DNA of 6,882 bases, taken from contig CAKVCP010000115.1 in the NCBI GenBank assembly GCA_934725735.1, positions 1 through 6,882 on the forward strand. Reading direction: 5' to 3'. The notes beneath the pieces were generated by a model that saw only the letters and a program-made list of their open reading frames with translations, was not told where the DNA came from and did no database searches. Origin of the DNA: an uncultured Thermoguttaceae bacterium (GTDB taxonomy: Bacteria; Planctomycetota; Planctomycetia; Pirellulales; Thermoguttaceae). A program made the position numbers and the translations under genes. Positions 1-5,198 of this stretch are shown here, one piece after another (the first letter of the stretch is position 1; the number at the start of each line of letters is the position of its first letter).

Positions 1-312
1 ACCTTCGCCCTGACGCCAAGTCTTCCATTCTTCGGTGTTCTTTTCAGCTTTGCAAGCCAATTCCTCAGCCGCTTTGATAGAGGCTTGAGCGCGGACGGCC
101 TTCGTGATAAGCTTTTCGATGAAAGGACGAAGTTCCTTGGCTTTGGGGAGAGTCGTAGTGATACGACCAGCAGTTTTCGGAGCCTGTTCTTTCGAGTCGA
201 AATCTTCGACGTCGCGTTCCGTAAGGATCAACGAAATCGCAAGATTGCGCAGAAGGGCGCGCTGGTGGTTAGGATTGCGCCCAAATTTACGTCCAATTCT
301 TCTATGTCGCAT
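1..312 (-). CDS. rplQ: 50S ribosomal protein L17 (bL17), 3' end cut off by the window
   Basis: This is the N-terminal 104 residues of bL17, a large-subunit protein that binds 23S rRNA near the exit of the peptide tunnel. The reading frame begins at an ATG at 312 and stays open to the window edge without a stop. The basic start MRHRRIGRKFGRNPNHQRAL, then LLRNLA, is the L17 family signature, and the TERDVEDFD and KAKELRPFIEKLI segments that follow are also typical. The final visible residues, NTEEWKTWRQGEG, resemble a planctomycete-type extended L17, so the full protein is probably longer than the ~120 residues common elsewhere; this is an inference because the rest is outside. It lies 31 nt downstream of rpoA, the usual last place in the alpha operon, and is probably cotranscribed with it. 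Only a weak AAATAAG-like ribosome-binding site precedes the start, in contrast to its neighbours, so translation may be coupled to rpoA. Confidence 0.96.
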   Translation of the reverse strand, partial: MRHRRIGRKFGRNPNHQRALLRNLAISLILTERDVEDFDSKEQAPKTAGRITTTLPKAKELRPFIEKLITKAVRAQASIKAAEELACKAEKNTEEWKTWRQGEG

Positions 313-343
313 TGTATTATCTTATTTTCTATTTACGGTTGTT

Positions 344-1360
344 TCAGTTATACTTGCCGATTTGAGAACCCTGGGCTCCCGGAACTCGCATCCCAAGACG
401 CAGGCCGATCTCGTTGAGCTTCTGCTTAACTTCATTCAAAGAAGTTTCGCCGAAATTACGGAGATCTAAGAGGTCGTCCTCGTTACGACTCACCAATTGG
501 CCAACCGTCTTGATATCCTCGTTTTCGAGGCAGTTCGAAGCACGGACAGAAAGTTTCAAATCGGAAAGCGTCATCGCGAGCTTTTGCTCAAGCGCTGGAT
601 CAACTCCGTCGACAACTGACGACTTCGGACGACAGAATACGTCGCCTTCGGGACGATCATACTGAATGAACGGGTTGAGATGCTTGCGAAGAATCTTCGC
701 AGCCTCGACCAACGCCATTTCAGGCGTAATCGATCCGTCCGTCGTTATCTCAAGGTTTAGACGCTCATAGTTCGTCTTCTGACCTACGCGAGTCTCTTGA
801 ACGTCGAACTTGACTTTAACGACAGGACTGTAGGATGCGTCAATCGGAATATAACCCGATTCAGTGTTGCGATCACGACCTGAAGTCATAGCTCCTACCG
901 GAACATAACCCCTACCATTTTCAACGACAAGTTCAAGTTCAAACTCAATATCTTGCGTTAAGGTCGCAATCAAAAGGTCAGGGTTGATGACGTCAACATG
1001 ACTCTGATTATCTGTAACGTCTTTCCCAGTCACTTCGCCAGGACCTTGCTTCACGATACGAATGACGCTCGGACCTTCGCTATGTGAACGCACTATGAGC
1101 GACTTCACATTCAAAATGATATCCGTGACGTCTTCTACGACTCCTTCAAGAGAAGCAAATTCATGCTGAGCTCCACGAAGTTTGATCTTCGTGACCGCGC
1201 TTCCCTCTAAACTGGAAAGAAGCACCCTGCGCAAGCTGTTGCCGACAGTGATGCCGAATCCGCGCTCAAACGGTTCGCAAGTAAAACGCCCAAAAGTCGG
1301 CGTCGCTTGCTCGCATTTCACTTTGCTGGGAAGCTCAAGTCCCCTCCATCTGATTCTCAT
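344..1360 (-). CDS. rpoA: DNA-directed RNA polymerase subunit alpha
   Basis: This 338-residue protein has the usual length for bacterial alpha. It dimerises to scaffold beta and beta', and its C-terminal domain contacts UP elements and activators. The N-terminal domain (about 1-235) shows the dimerisation segment GFGITVGNSLRRVLLSSLEG (34-53), with the Arg pair 44-45, and the conserved GRGYVP (149-154) and VEAAKILRKHLNPF (218-231). A linker leads to a C-terminal helix-hairpin-helix domain (about 258-325) with LSVRASNCLE (270-279). Arg273, Asn276 and Gly304 match E. coli Arg265, Asn268 and Gly296, used in DNA binding, while the position of E. coli Lys298 is Thr306. The start MRIRWRGLELPS is typical of planctomycetes as I recall them. 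A GGAG lies 11 nt before the ATG. The gene is separated from rpsD by a 150-nt spacer with a hairpin. Confidence 0.97.
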   Translation of the reverse strand: MRIRWRGLELPSKVKCEQATPTFGRFTCEPFERGFGITVGNSLRRVLLSSLEGSAVTKIKLRGAQHEFASLEGVVEDVTDIILNVKSLIVRSHSEGPSVIRIVKQGPGEVTGKDVTDNQSHVDVINPDLLIATLTQDIEFELELVVENGRGYVPVGAMTSGRDRNTESGYIPIDASYSPVVKVKFDVQETRVGQKTNYERLNLEITTDGSITPEMALVEAAKILRKHLNPFIQYDRPEGDVFCRPKSSVVDGVDPALEQKLAMTLSDLKLSVRASNCLENEDIKTVGQLVSRNEDDLLDLRNFGETSLNEVKQKLNEIGLRLGMRVPGAQGSQIGKYN

Positions 1361-1510
1361 GTTACAGTCCGCTCCAGTGTTAATGACGTGTTAGACAAAG
1401 ATATGATCCTACTTCTTATCGCGTTTATCCATAAATGAATAAACGCCAAAAGAGCGCGAAAGCAAACGAAGAAACTAGTCGTCTCTTCGTTGCTAACGCC
1501 GCTAGATAGA
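1361..1510 (-). other. rpsD-rpoA spacer with a perfect 8-bp inverted repeat
   Basis: This 150-nt spacer between rpsD and rpoA holds no convincing reading frame. Its clearest structure is an inverted repeat, GCGTTTAT at 1421-1428 and ATAAACGC at 1439-1446, with a 10-nt loop. No run of U follows on the minus strand, so it is not a standard intrinsic terminator. It may be an RNA leader structure or a processing site. I could not find a convincing -35/-10 pair. Confidence 0.45.
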
Positions 1511-2182
1511 TCATTTCGAGCAAAGTTCGACGATAAGTTGCGGATTGACGGCCAACGAGACGTCGTCGAAGAGCGGGTAGCGAAGAACAACGCCGCTAGG
1601 AACGTCGCCGTCGTTACGAACAAGATAATCAGGAGTCTGGCGAGCGCCAATGTTCTCAAGCGAGAACTTAACGATCCCCATGGGACCCTGACGCTTCGAC
1701 TTTTCGCCTTCGCGCTTGTAAACCTTTACTGCGATGGAATCGCCCGGTCGAGTCAAATAACTCGCAACGTCAAGTCGACGACCGTTCACGCAAATGTGAC
1801 CGTGCGCGATCAACTGACGAGCCTGGCTGCGAGACGCCGCAAAGCCAAGACGATAAACTACGTTGTCAAGACGTCGTTCGAGGAGAGACATCAAGACCAA
1901 ACCCGTATTACCCTTCGAGCGTTCAGCCATCTGATAATACTTACGGAATTGTCCTTCGAGCACGCCATAGAAGGTCTTAACCTTCTGCTTTTCGCGAAGC
2001 TGTTCGCCATATTCCGTCATTTTTCCACGTTTGAAACCATGCATTCCAGGAGGAAGAGGTTTTTTGTTCGCGCCAGCTTTATTAAAGGGGCACATCGGAG
2101 AATCGCAACGAGTTCCCTTCAGGAAGAGCTTTACGCCTTCACGACGGCATCTTTTGCAGACGGGTCCTAAAGTTCGAGCCAT
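1511..2182 (-). CDS. rpsD: 30S ribosomal protein S4 (uS4), zinc-binding form
   Basis: S4 is a primary 16S rRNA-binding protein that nucleates assembly of the small-subunit body and helps maintain decoding accuracy. The start MARTLGPVCKRCRREG and the internal YGEQLREKQKVK (58-69) and GVLEGQFRKYY (73-83) are diagnostic. Cysteines 9, 12, 26 and 31 form a CxxC...CxxxxC knuckle, which marks the zinc-binding (C+) version rather than the cysteine-free E. coli type. The S4 RNA-binding domain spans about 102-165, with RRLDNVVYRLGFA and ARQLIAHGHICVNGR. At 223 residues it is longer than the roughly 200-210 typical of the family; the surplus lies mostly between the S4 domain and the conserved tail VELCSK. 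A GGAG sits 7 nt before the ATG. In E. coli, S4 represses the alpha operon by binding its leader; whether that occurs here cannot be read from this sequence. Confidence 0.97.
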   Translation of the reverse strand: MARTLGPVCKRCRREGVKLFLKGTRCDSPMCPFNKAGANKKPLPPGMHGFKRGKMTEYGEQLREKQKVKTFYGVLEGQFRKYYQMAERSKGNTGLVLMSLLERRLDNVVYRLGFAASRSQARQLIAHGHICVNGRRLDVASYLTRPGDSIAVKVYKREGEKSKRQGPMGIVKFSLENIGARQTPDYLVRNDGDVPSGVVLRYPLFDDVSLAVNPQLIVELCSK

Positions 2183-2206
2183 TATTTTGCTCCAATATTT
2201 TAAAAT

Positions 2207-2235
2207 TCGATATTTGTTTTCTAAAAGCGCTTCAA
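2207..2235 (-). promoter_or_regulatory. weak candidate promoter for rpsD
   Basis: On the minus strand, TTGAAG (2230-2235) and TATCGA (2207-2212) are separated by exactly 17 nt in the AT-rich spacer before rpsD. The -35 matches four of six sigma-70 consensus positions and the -10 three of six, so this is only a candidate. It would start transcription close to 2200, just before the GGAG ribosome-binding site. The 111-nt spacer is otherwise empty of genes. Confidence 0.2.
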
Positions 2236-2293
2236 TTTGATCTTCTCTGAACGCTCGCTAAATACAGAGCGACACACGTTCAAAAGAACACGA

Positions 2294-2677
2294 TCAGACA
2301 CGGCGACGCTTCGGAGGACGGCAACCGTTATGGGGCAACGGACTCACATCTTCTAACGTTTTGACGGTGAGACCAGCTTGCGCGATGGCTTGAATGGCCA
2401 AATCGCGTCCGCTTCCAGGGCCCTTAACGCGAACGTCAACCTCTTTCATACCGAACTTTTTAGCTTTATCAGCCGCCTGCTGCGCCGCCATCTGTCCAGC
2501 AAAAGCCGTAGATTTACGGCTACCTTTGAAACCGCAAGTACCAGCGGTCGCCCAACAAAGGGTGTCGCCTTTCATGTCGGTAATCGTCACAATCGTATTA
2601 TTGAACGTGACTTTAATGTGCACGATACCGCTCGCAACGCTTCTCTTGATCTTACGTTTCTTAGAAACCTTAGCCAC
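2294..2677 (-). CDS. rpsK: 30S ribosomal protein S11 (uS11)
   Basis: S11 lies on the small-subunit platform, where it contacts 16S rRNA and the mRNA exit region together with S7. The protein has 127 residues, the normal size. Conserved features include HIKVTFNNTIVTITD (20-34), the WATAGTCGFKGSRKST segment (42-57), the family signature DVRVKGPGSGRDLAIQAI (81-98) and the basic tail HNGCRPPKRRRV. The start codon is GTG at 2675-2677, supported by the MAKVSKKRK N-terminus usual for S11 and by a TGGAG ribosome-binding site 8 nt upstream. A 7-bp hairpin stands just upstream of that site. It lies between rpsM and rpsD as expected for the alpha operon, but with long spacers of 150 and 111 nt. Confidence 0.97.
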   Translation of the reverse strand: MAKVSKKRKIKRSVASGIVHIKVTFNNTIVTITDMKGDTLCWATAGTCGFKGSRKSTAFAGQMAAQQAADKAKKFGMKEVDVRVKGPGSGRDLAIQAIAQAGLTVKTLEDVSPLPHNGCRPPKRRRV

Positions 2678-2697
2678 AGTATTATCTCCAGACTTAT

Positions 2698-2722
2698 TAT
2701 TCCGCGCCTAAAAAACGGAATA
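2698..2722 (-). promoter_or_regulatory. hairpin just upstream of the rpsK ribosome-binding site
   Basis: TATTCCG at 2698-2704 and CGGAATA at 2716-2722 form a perfect 7-bp inverted repeat with an 11-nt loop. On the minus-strand transcript it ends about 9 nt before the GGAG at 2686-2689. There is no U-run after it, so it is unlikely to be a terminator. It could affect access of ribosomes to rpsK. The rest of the 150-nt rpsM-rpsK spacer is AT-rich and carries a near-tandem repeat ATTGGATTTA/ATTGGACTAA (2731-2750); no gene is visible in it. Confidence 0.4.
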
Positions 2723-2827
2723 TTTGATTTTTAGTCCAATTAAATCCAATACTTTTACGACTCAGCATCCATGCGTCACAAGCAAAGAACGCGCGAAGCA
2801 AAGAGTCGATACGCCGACAAGGAAAAA

Positions 2828-3208
2828 TTATCGATCCTTGACGCCCTTCTTCCCGGCAACGGTCTTCTTGGGGCCCTTACGGGTACGCGCATTGGTCTTG
2901 GTTCGCTGACCGCGAACGGGGAGACCCTTGCGGTGGCGAATGCCGCGATAACACTTAATAGCATTAAGACGGGCAATATTTTGCTGAACTTGGCGACGAA
3001 GTTGACCTTCGACAACGTATTCGTTATCGAGAAGAGCGGCCAATCTCGCAATTTCGTCCTCTTTGAGCTCCTTCGCGCGCGCCGTGGGATTAACCCCAGC
3101 CTTCAAGCAAAGTTCGCTCGCGATCTTGGGTCCAACGCCGTAAAGATACGTTAGAGCAACCACGGTCGGACGATCGTTTGGAATATCAACGCCCAATAAA
3201 CGAGGCAT
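2828..3208 (-). CDS. rpsM: 30S ribosomal protein S13 (uS13)
   Basis: S13 sits in the head of the small subunit, contacts the P-site tRNA through its tail and makes an intersubunit bridge. The 126-residue protein has the standard length. The N-terminus MPRLLGVDIPNDRPTVVALT is typical, followed by a helix-hairpin-helix segment with YLYGVGPKIA (21-30). The family signature RGIRHRKGLPVRGQRTKTNA lies at 88-107, and the basic tail KGPKKTVAGKKGVKDR completes it. The ATG is preceded by AGGAG with a 7-nt gap, a good ribosome-binding site. The gene comes directly after rpmJ, in canonical order. In E. coli the S4 repressor site is in the rpsM leader; here that leader carries a small hairpin (3234-3249), but its shape has not been shown to match. 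Confidence 0.97.
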   Translation of the reverse strand: MPRLLGVDIPNDRPTVVALTYLYGVGPKIASELCLKAGVNPTARAKELKEDEIARLAALLDNEYVVEGQLRRQVQQNIARLNAIKCYRGIRHRKGLPVRGQRTKTNARTRKGPKKTVAGKKGVKDR

Positions 3209-3233
3209 TTAACTTCTCCTAATTACTTAACAC

Positions 3234-3249
3234 TCGAACTTTTGTTCGA
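3234..3249 (-). promoter_or_regulatory. short hairpin in the rpsM leader
   Basis: TCGAAC (3234-3239) and GTTCGA (3244-3249) form a perfect 6-bp stem with a 4-nt loop in the 118-nt gap between rpmJ and rpsM. It lies about 14 nt upstream of the AGGAG site for rpsM. A second, longer-range pair, CGTCTAC/GTAGACG with a 28-nt loop, lies further upstream (about 3262-3303). No U-run follows either, so a leader structure is likelier than a terminator. Confidence 0.35.
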
Positions 3250-3326
3250 CTTCCAGCGCGCCGTAGACGTTTAAAACATTACCCGATCGTCGTCTTCCGT
3301 CTACTATGGCTACGCCTCTCTCACAC

Positions 3327-3440
3327 TCAGCCTTGTCGTTGCTTGTGTCGGGGATTAACACAAATAACGTAGACCTTGCCCTTACGCTTAACGATTTTGC
3401 AGTTCTCGCAAATTCGTTTAACACTAGCTTGAACTTTCAT
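3327..3440 (-). CDS. rpmJ: 50S ribosomal protein L36 (bL36), zinc-ribbon type
   Basis: This 37-residue protein is the smallest ribosomal protein and binds 23S rRNA in the large subunit. It reads MKVQASVKRICENCKIVKRK, then GKVYVICVNPRHKQRQG, a full-length match to the family. Cys11, Cys14, Cys27 and His32 form the CxxC...CxxxxH zinc site of the C+ form. The ATG at 3438-3440 has an AAGGA ribosome-binding site 8 nt upstream. Its position just before rpsM is canonical, but infA, which normally precedes it, is missing, and the upstream gap to map is 171 nt and structured. A consensus -10 at 3510-3515 suggests that rpmJ heads the alpha transcript. Confidence 0.97.
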   Translation of the reverse strand: MKVQASVKRICENCKIVKRKGKVYVICVNPRHKQRQG

Positions 3441-3468
3441 TATTTCGTTCCTTAGTAAAAACGAGCCA

Positions 3469-3500
3469 AGCGGGTCACGCGCAATTGAACGCCTCCCGCT
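3469..3500 (-). promoter_or_regulatory. hairpin in the predicted rpmJ 5' leader
   Basis: AGCGGG (3469-3474) and CCCGCT (3495-3500) make a perfect 6-bp stem. Inside it GCG/CGC can add three more pairs beyond a small internal loop. If transcription begins about 7 nt after the TATAAT box at 3510-3515, this hairpin would be at the very 5' end of the rpmJ mRNA, which could stabilise it. It also encloses a GGGAGG that resembles a ribosome-binding site but has no start codon after it. Confidence 0.4.
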
Positions 3501-3509
3501 ACTAGCCGA

Positions 3510-3515
3510 ATTATA
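3510..3515 (-). promoter_or_regulatory. consensus -10 box, candidate rpmJ/alpha-operon promoter
   Basis: The minus strand has a perfect TATAAT here, within an AT-rich patch that is itself an inverted repeat (GAATTA/TAATTC, 3508-3523). No good TTGACA-like box lies 16-18 nt upstream, so the call rests on the -10 alone. The leader to rpmJ would be about 60 nt. Chance occurrence in AT-rich DNA is possible. Confidence 0.35.
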
Positions 3516-3547
3516 TTTAATTCTACAGGAGGAATAGATTAAAGCAA

Positions 3548-3600
3548 GAGGAGAAATTGGGAATTTTCAACTTTTATTGAGCTATCGCCATTTTCTCCTC
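3548..3600 (-). terminator. long hairpin just after map; possible terminator or mRNA 3'-end structure
   Basis: The arms GAGGAGAAATTGG (3548-3560) and CCATTTTCTCCTC (3588-3600) pair over 13 positions with a single mismatch, including nine perfect base pairs at the base. The 27-nt loop holds a further 4-bp TCAA/TTGA stem. The hairpin starts 11 nt after the map stop codon. The sequence downstream on the minus strand, TTGCTTTAATC, is only modestly U-rich, so intrinsic termination would be weak. It may instead protect the map mRNA end or act as an attenuator before rpmJ. Confidence 0.45.
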
Positions 3601-3611
3601 AAGTGTGGCGA

Positions 3612-4442
3612 CTATTTGTTTTCTCGATAGCGTCGGAAGAATTCGTCTACCTGCTCTTGCTCTTCCTCCGTTTGAGGCGGCCCTGTCAAAACAAGCGGAC
3701 CAGTTTTAAGGATACCTATCGTATGCTCTTCGTGCGCGCTCAAGCGTCCGTCCGCCGTGACTATCGTCCAATAATCGTTCAGCTGTCTGACGCGTTTATC
3801 TCCGGCGTTCACCATTGGTTCGACAGCTATCACAAGACCAGGTTTAATCTGGAAGTCCTCATGCTTGACAAATTCGGTATAAACGAAGTTGGGCACCTGC
3901 GGCGCTTCATGCATCGTTCTGCCTATACCGTGACCGACGAAGGATTCAACGACCGAATACCCTTGACTGCGGACGAATTTCTCCATATCCCGAGCTACTT
4001 CGCTCCAGTATCGAGCCGTCTCAAGGCGTTTGATGGCAAGATTAAGAACGTCGCGCGTGCACTTCACCAAATCTTGCGCTTCTTTCGAAACGTTTCCTAC
4101 AAGACTCGAATACGCAGAGTCCCCGCACCACCCGTCAATCTTGCATCCAAGATCGACGCTCACAAGATCGCCGTCCTTAATCACACGATCGCCGGGAATC
4201 CCGTGAACGACTTGTTCGTTAATGGAGATGCACGTAACGGCAGGAAAAGGAACGCGACCAGGGACGCCTTTGAACATCCCCACCGCATAGTTGCGCGTGA
4301 AAAGATTCTCGACTTCCCTGTCCAACTCCGCCGTCGTCATGCCGGGGCGAATGACTTGGCGCACTAGTTCGTGCGCGGACCAGGTGAGGAGCCCGGCTTT
4401 CCTCATCTTCCATATATCTTTTTCCGTCTTTAGCGAGAGCAT
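3612..4442 (-). CDS. map: type I methionine aminopeptidase
   Basis: This metalloenzyme removes the initiator methionine from nascent proteins at the ribosome when the second residue is small. The protein has 276 residues, close to E. coli's 264. The pita-bread fold ligands are all present: Asp97 (VSVDLG), Asp108 (GDSAYS), His171 (GHGIGR), Glu208 (VIAVEPM) and Glu239 (AHEEHTIGI). The substrate-binding histidines are His80 (NEQVVHGIPG) and His178 (MHEAPQVPNF). It lacks the N-terminal cysteine-rich extension of some type I enzymes, and it ends in a short acidic, glutamate-rich tail (about 258-276). The ATG at 4440-4442 follows a GAAGG ribosome-binding site by 8 nt. It lies between a strong terminator after adk and a hairpin before rpmJ, so it may be transcribed alone from a promoter in the short region upstream. 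Catalytically it looks intact. Confidence 0.97.
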   Translation of the reverse strand: MLSLKTEKDIWKMRKAGLLTWSAHELVRQVIRPGMTTAELDREVENLFTRNYAVGMFKGVPGRVPFPAVTCISINEQVVHGIPGDRVIKDGDLVSVDLGCKIDGWCGDSAYSSLVGNVSKEAQDLVKCTRDVLNLAIKRLETARYWSEVARDMEKFVRSQGYSVVESFVGHGIGRTMHEAPQVPNFVYTEFVKHEDFQIKPGLVIAVEPMVNAGDKRVRQLNDYWTIVTADGRLSAHEEHTIGILKTGPLVLTGPPQTEEEQEQVDEFFRRYRENK

Positions 4443-4473
4443 TATTTAAGCCTTCAGGTTTTGGTATTATCAC

Positions 4474-4500
4474 GACGAATCGTCTTTAGACGGCGCGTCT
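4474..4500 (-). promoter_or_regulatory. nested short inverted repeats in the map leader
   Basis: Between the adk terminator and map, the minus strand carries alternating GACG and CGTC tetramers: AGACG-CGC-CGTCT, then AAAGACG-ATT-CGTC. Neighbouring copies can pair either as 1-2 plus 3-4 or as 2-3 with 1-4, so two mutually exclusive folds are possible. A GATAAT, a near-consensus -10 box, follows at about 4466-4471, but without a recognisable -35. The elements are short and could be coincidental. Confidence 0.25.
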
Positions 4501-4507
4501 CGAATTC

Positions 4508-4534
4508 AAAAAAAACCGGGACGACTGTCCCGGT
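4508..4534 (-). terminator. intrinsic terminator downstream of adk
   Basis: ACCGGGAC and GTCCCGGT form a perfect GC-rich 8-bp stem with a 4-nt loop (4515-4534). On the minus strand it is followed at once by eight T (4508-4515, overlapping the stem base). This is a textbook Rho-independent terminator, 22 nt after the ancestral adk stop at 4557 and inside a cluster where genes are often cotranscribed. The reverse orientation lacks a comparable T-run. Confidence 0.92.
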
Positions 4535-4556
4535 CTACGCTTAAAGTAAAAGACGA

Positions 4557-5080
4557 TTATTTATATTCATCAAGAACTCTTTGGATACGAGCATAGATCT
4601 CGTCGATCGTTCCGAGACCGTCGATCTTTCGCAATATACCAGCCTTGGAATAATAACCGACCAACGGCTCGGTTTGATGACCTCGGGATTATCGTCGGCA
4701 CGACCGCGAGACGCAAGACGTTTGTACAATTCCTCTTCGGGAACGGCCAGTTCAAGAACAACGTCGAGAGGAGCGTTCTTTTCGGCCAAGATTTTATCGA
4801 GCGCTTCAGCCTGAGCGATGGTGCGAGGGAAACCGTCTAGCAAGCAACCGTCTTTCGCTTCTTCAAGTCTTTCGACGACGACGCCGATGACGACTTCGTC
4901 AGGAACCAACGCGCCGGCTTTCATATATTTGTCGGCTTCAATCCCGATGGGAGACTGCGCTTTGACGGCGGCTCGTAGCGCGTCGCCTGTCGAAAGATGG
5001 AATAAACCATAGTCGCAAACGATATTTTCAGCTTGCGTTCCTTTACCGGCTCCTGGAGGACCTACAAAAACTACTCGCAT
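4557..5080 (-). pseudogene. adk: adenylate kinase, broken by a ~28-nt internal deletion and frameshift
   Basis: Adenylate kinase converts ATP and AMP to two ADP. The start MRVVFVGPPGAGKGTQ carries the P-loop (GPPGAGKGT, 7-15), followed by STGDALR (30-36) and LDGFPRT (81-87), and RGRADDNPEVIK (125-136) ends a short LID like that of the ~181-residue actinobacterial enzymes. After Lys136 (4673-4675) the frame goes wrong. A different frame restores homology as EPLVGYYSKAGILRKIDG and GTIDEIYARI, ending at TAA 4557-4559. About nine residues of the family pattern RxxVYxxQT are missing at the junction, including the conserved arginine equal to E. coli Arg167. A product read without correction would run to 4541 with 43 nonsense residues. 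The start at 5080 is chosen over an in-frame ATG at 5125 because the conserved N-terminus begins there and an AAAGGA site lies 6 nt upstream. Either a real mutation or a sequencing or assembly error could explain it. Confidence 0.85.
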
Positions 5081-5086
5081 ATTGAA

Positions 5087-5091
5087 TCCTT
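5087..5091 (-). promoter_or_regulatory. ribosome-binding site that fixes the adk start
   Basis: AAGGA on the minus strand ends 6 nt before the ATG at 5078-5080. The longer in-frame start at 5125 would add 15 residues that do not belong to the adenylate kinase family and has no purine-rich site before it. Confidence 0.7.
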
Positions 5092-5128
5092 TTACTAATC
5101 GACGGATCGATCTAATGGGCGTCAAATA

Positions 5129-5134
5129 ATTATA
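5129..5134 (-). promoter_or_regulatory. consensus -10 box, candidate adk promoter
   Basis: A perfect TATAAT follows directly on the U-tract of the secY terminator. A start about 7 nt later would give adk a leader of roughly 40 nt. No good -35 lies at the right distance. An alternative -35-like TTGACG occurs just downstream (about 5121-5126), but its -10 partner is poor. Because the terminator upstream should stop secY transcripts, adk needs a promoter in this interval. Confidence 0.4.
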
Positions 5135-5166
5135 AAAAGGCGTCCAACGTAAAAACGTTCAACGCC
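5134..5166 (-). terminator. intrinsic terminator downstream of secY
   Basis: Arms at 5139-5150 (GGCGTCCAACGT) and 5155-5166 (ACGTTCAACGCC) pair over 12 positions with one G-U and one mismatch, around a 4-nt loop. On the minus strand the stem is followed by a T-run (TTTTTATAAT). It lies 32 nt past the secY stop and fits a Rho-independent terminator well. It separates secY from adk, which are cotranscribed in many bacteria. Confidence 0.85.
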
Positions 5167-5198
5167 GTTTCCAAAAGTTTCATGAAATTTACAAGAGC

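Noticed and set aside
1421..1446. Terminator between rpsD and rpoA
   Set aside because: The 8-bp stem has a 10-nt loop and no U-run follows it on the minus strand, so it is listed only as a hairpin.
1490..2170. A 226-codon plus-strand frame opposite rpsD
   Set aside because: It shadows the S4 gene and shows no protein family features.
3574..3591. A five-codon minus-strand frame (MAIAQ) after a GAGGAG in the map-rpmJ spacer, possible leader peptide
   Set aside because: The purine-rich site is only 3 nt from the ATG and is the arm of a hairpin, so translation is unlikely, and the peptide is too short to interpret.
3603..4367. A 254-codon plus-strand frame opposite map
   Set aside because: It is antisense to an intact methionine aminopeptidase with all ligands, and has no recognisable domain or ribosome-binding site.
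4660..4690. Programmed ribosomal frameshift as the explanation for the broken adk
   Set aside because: A frameshift would restore the frame but not the roughly nine missing conserved residues, and no convincing slippery site with a downstream structure is seen.
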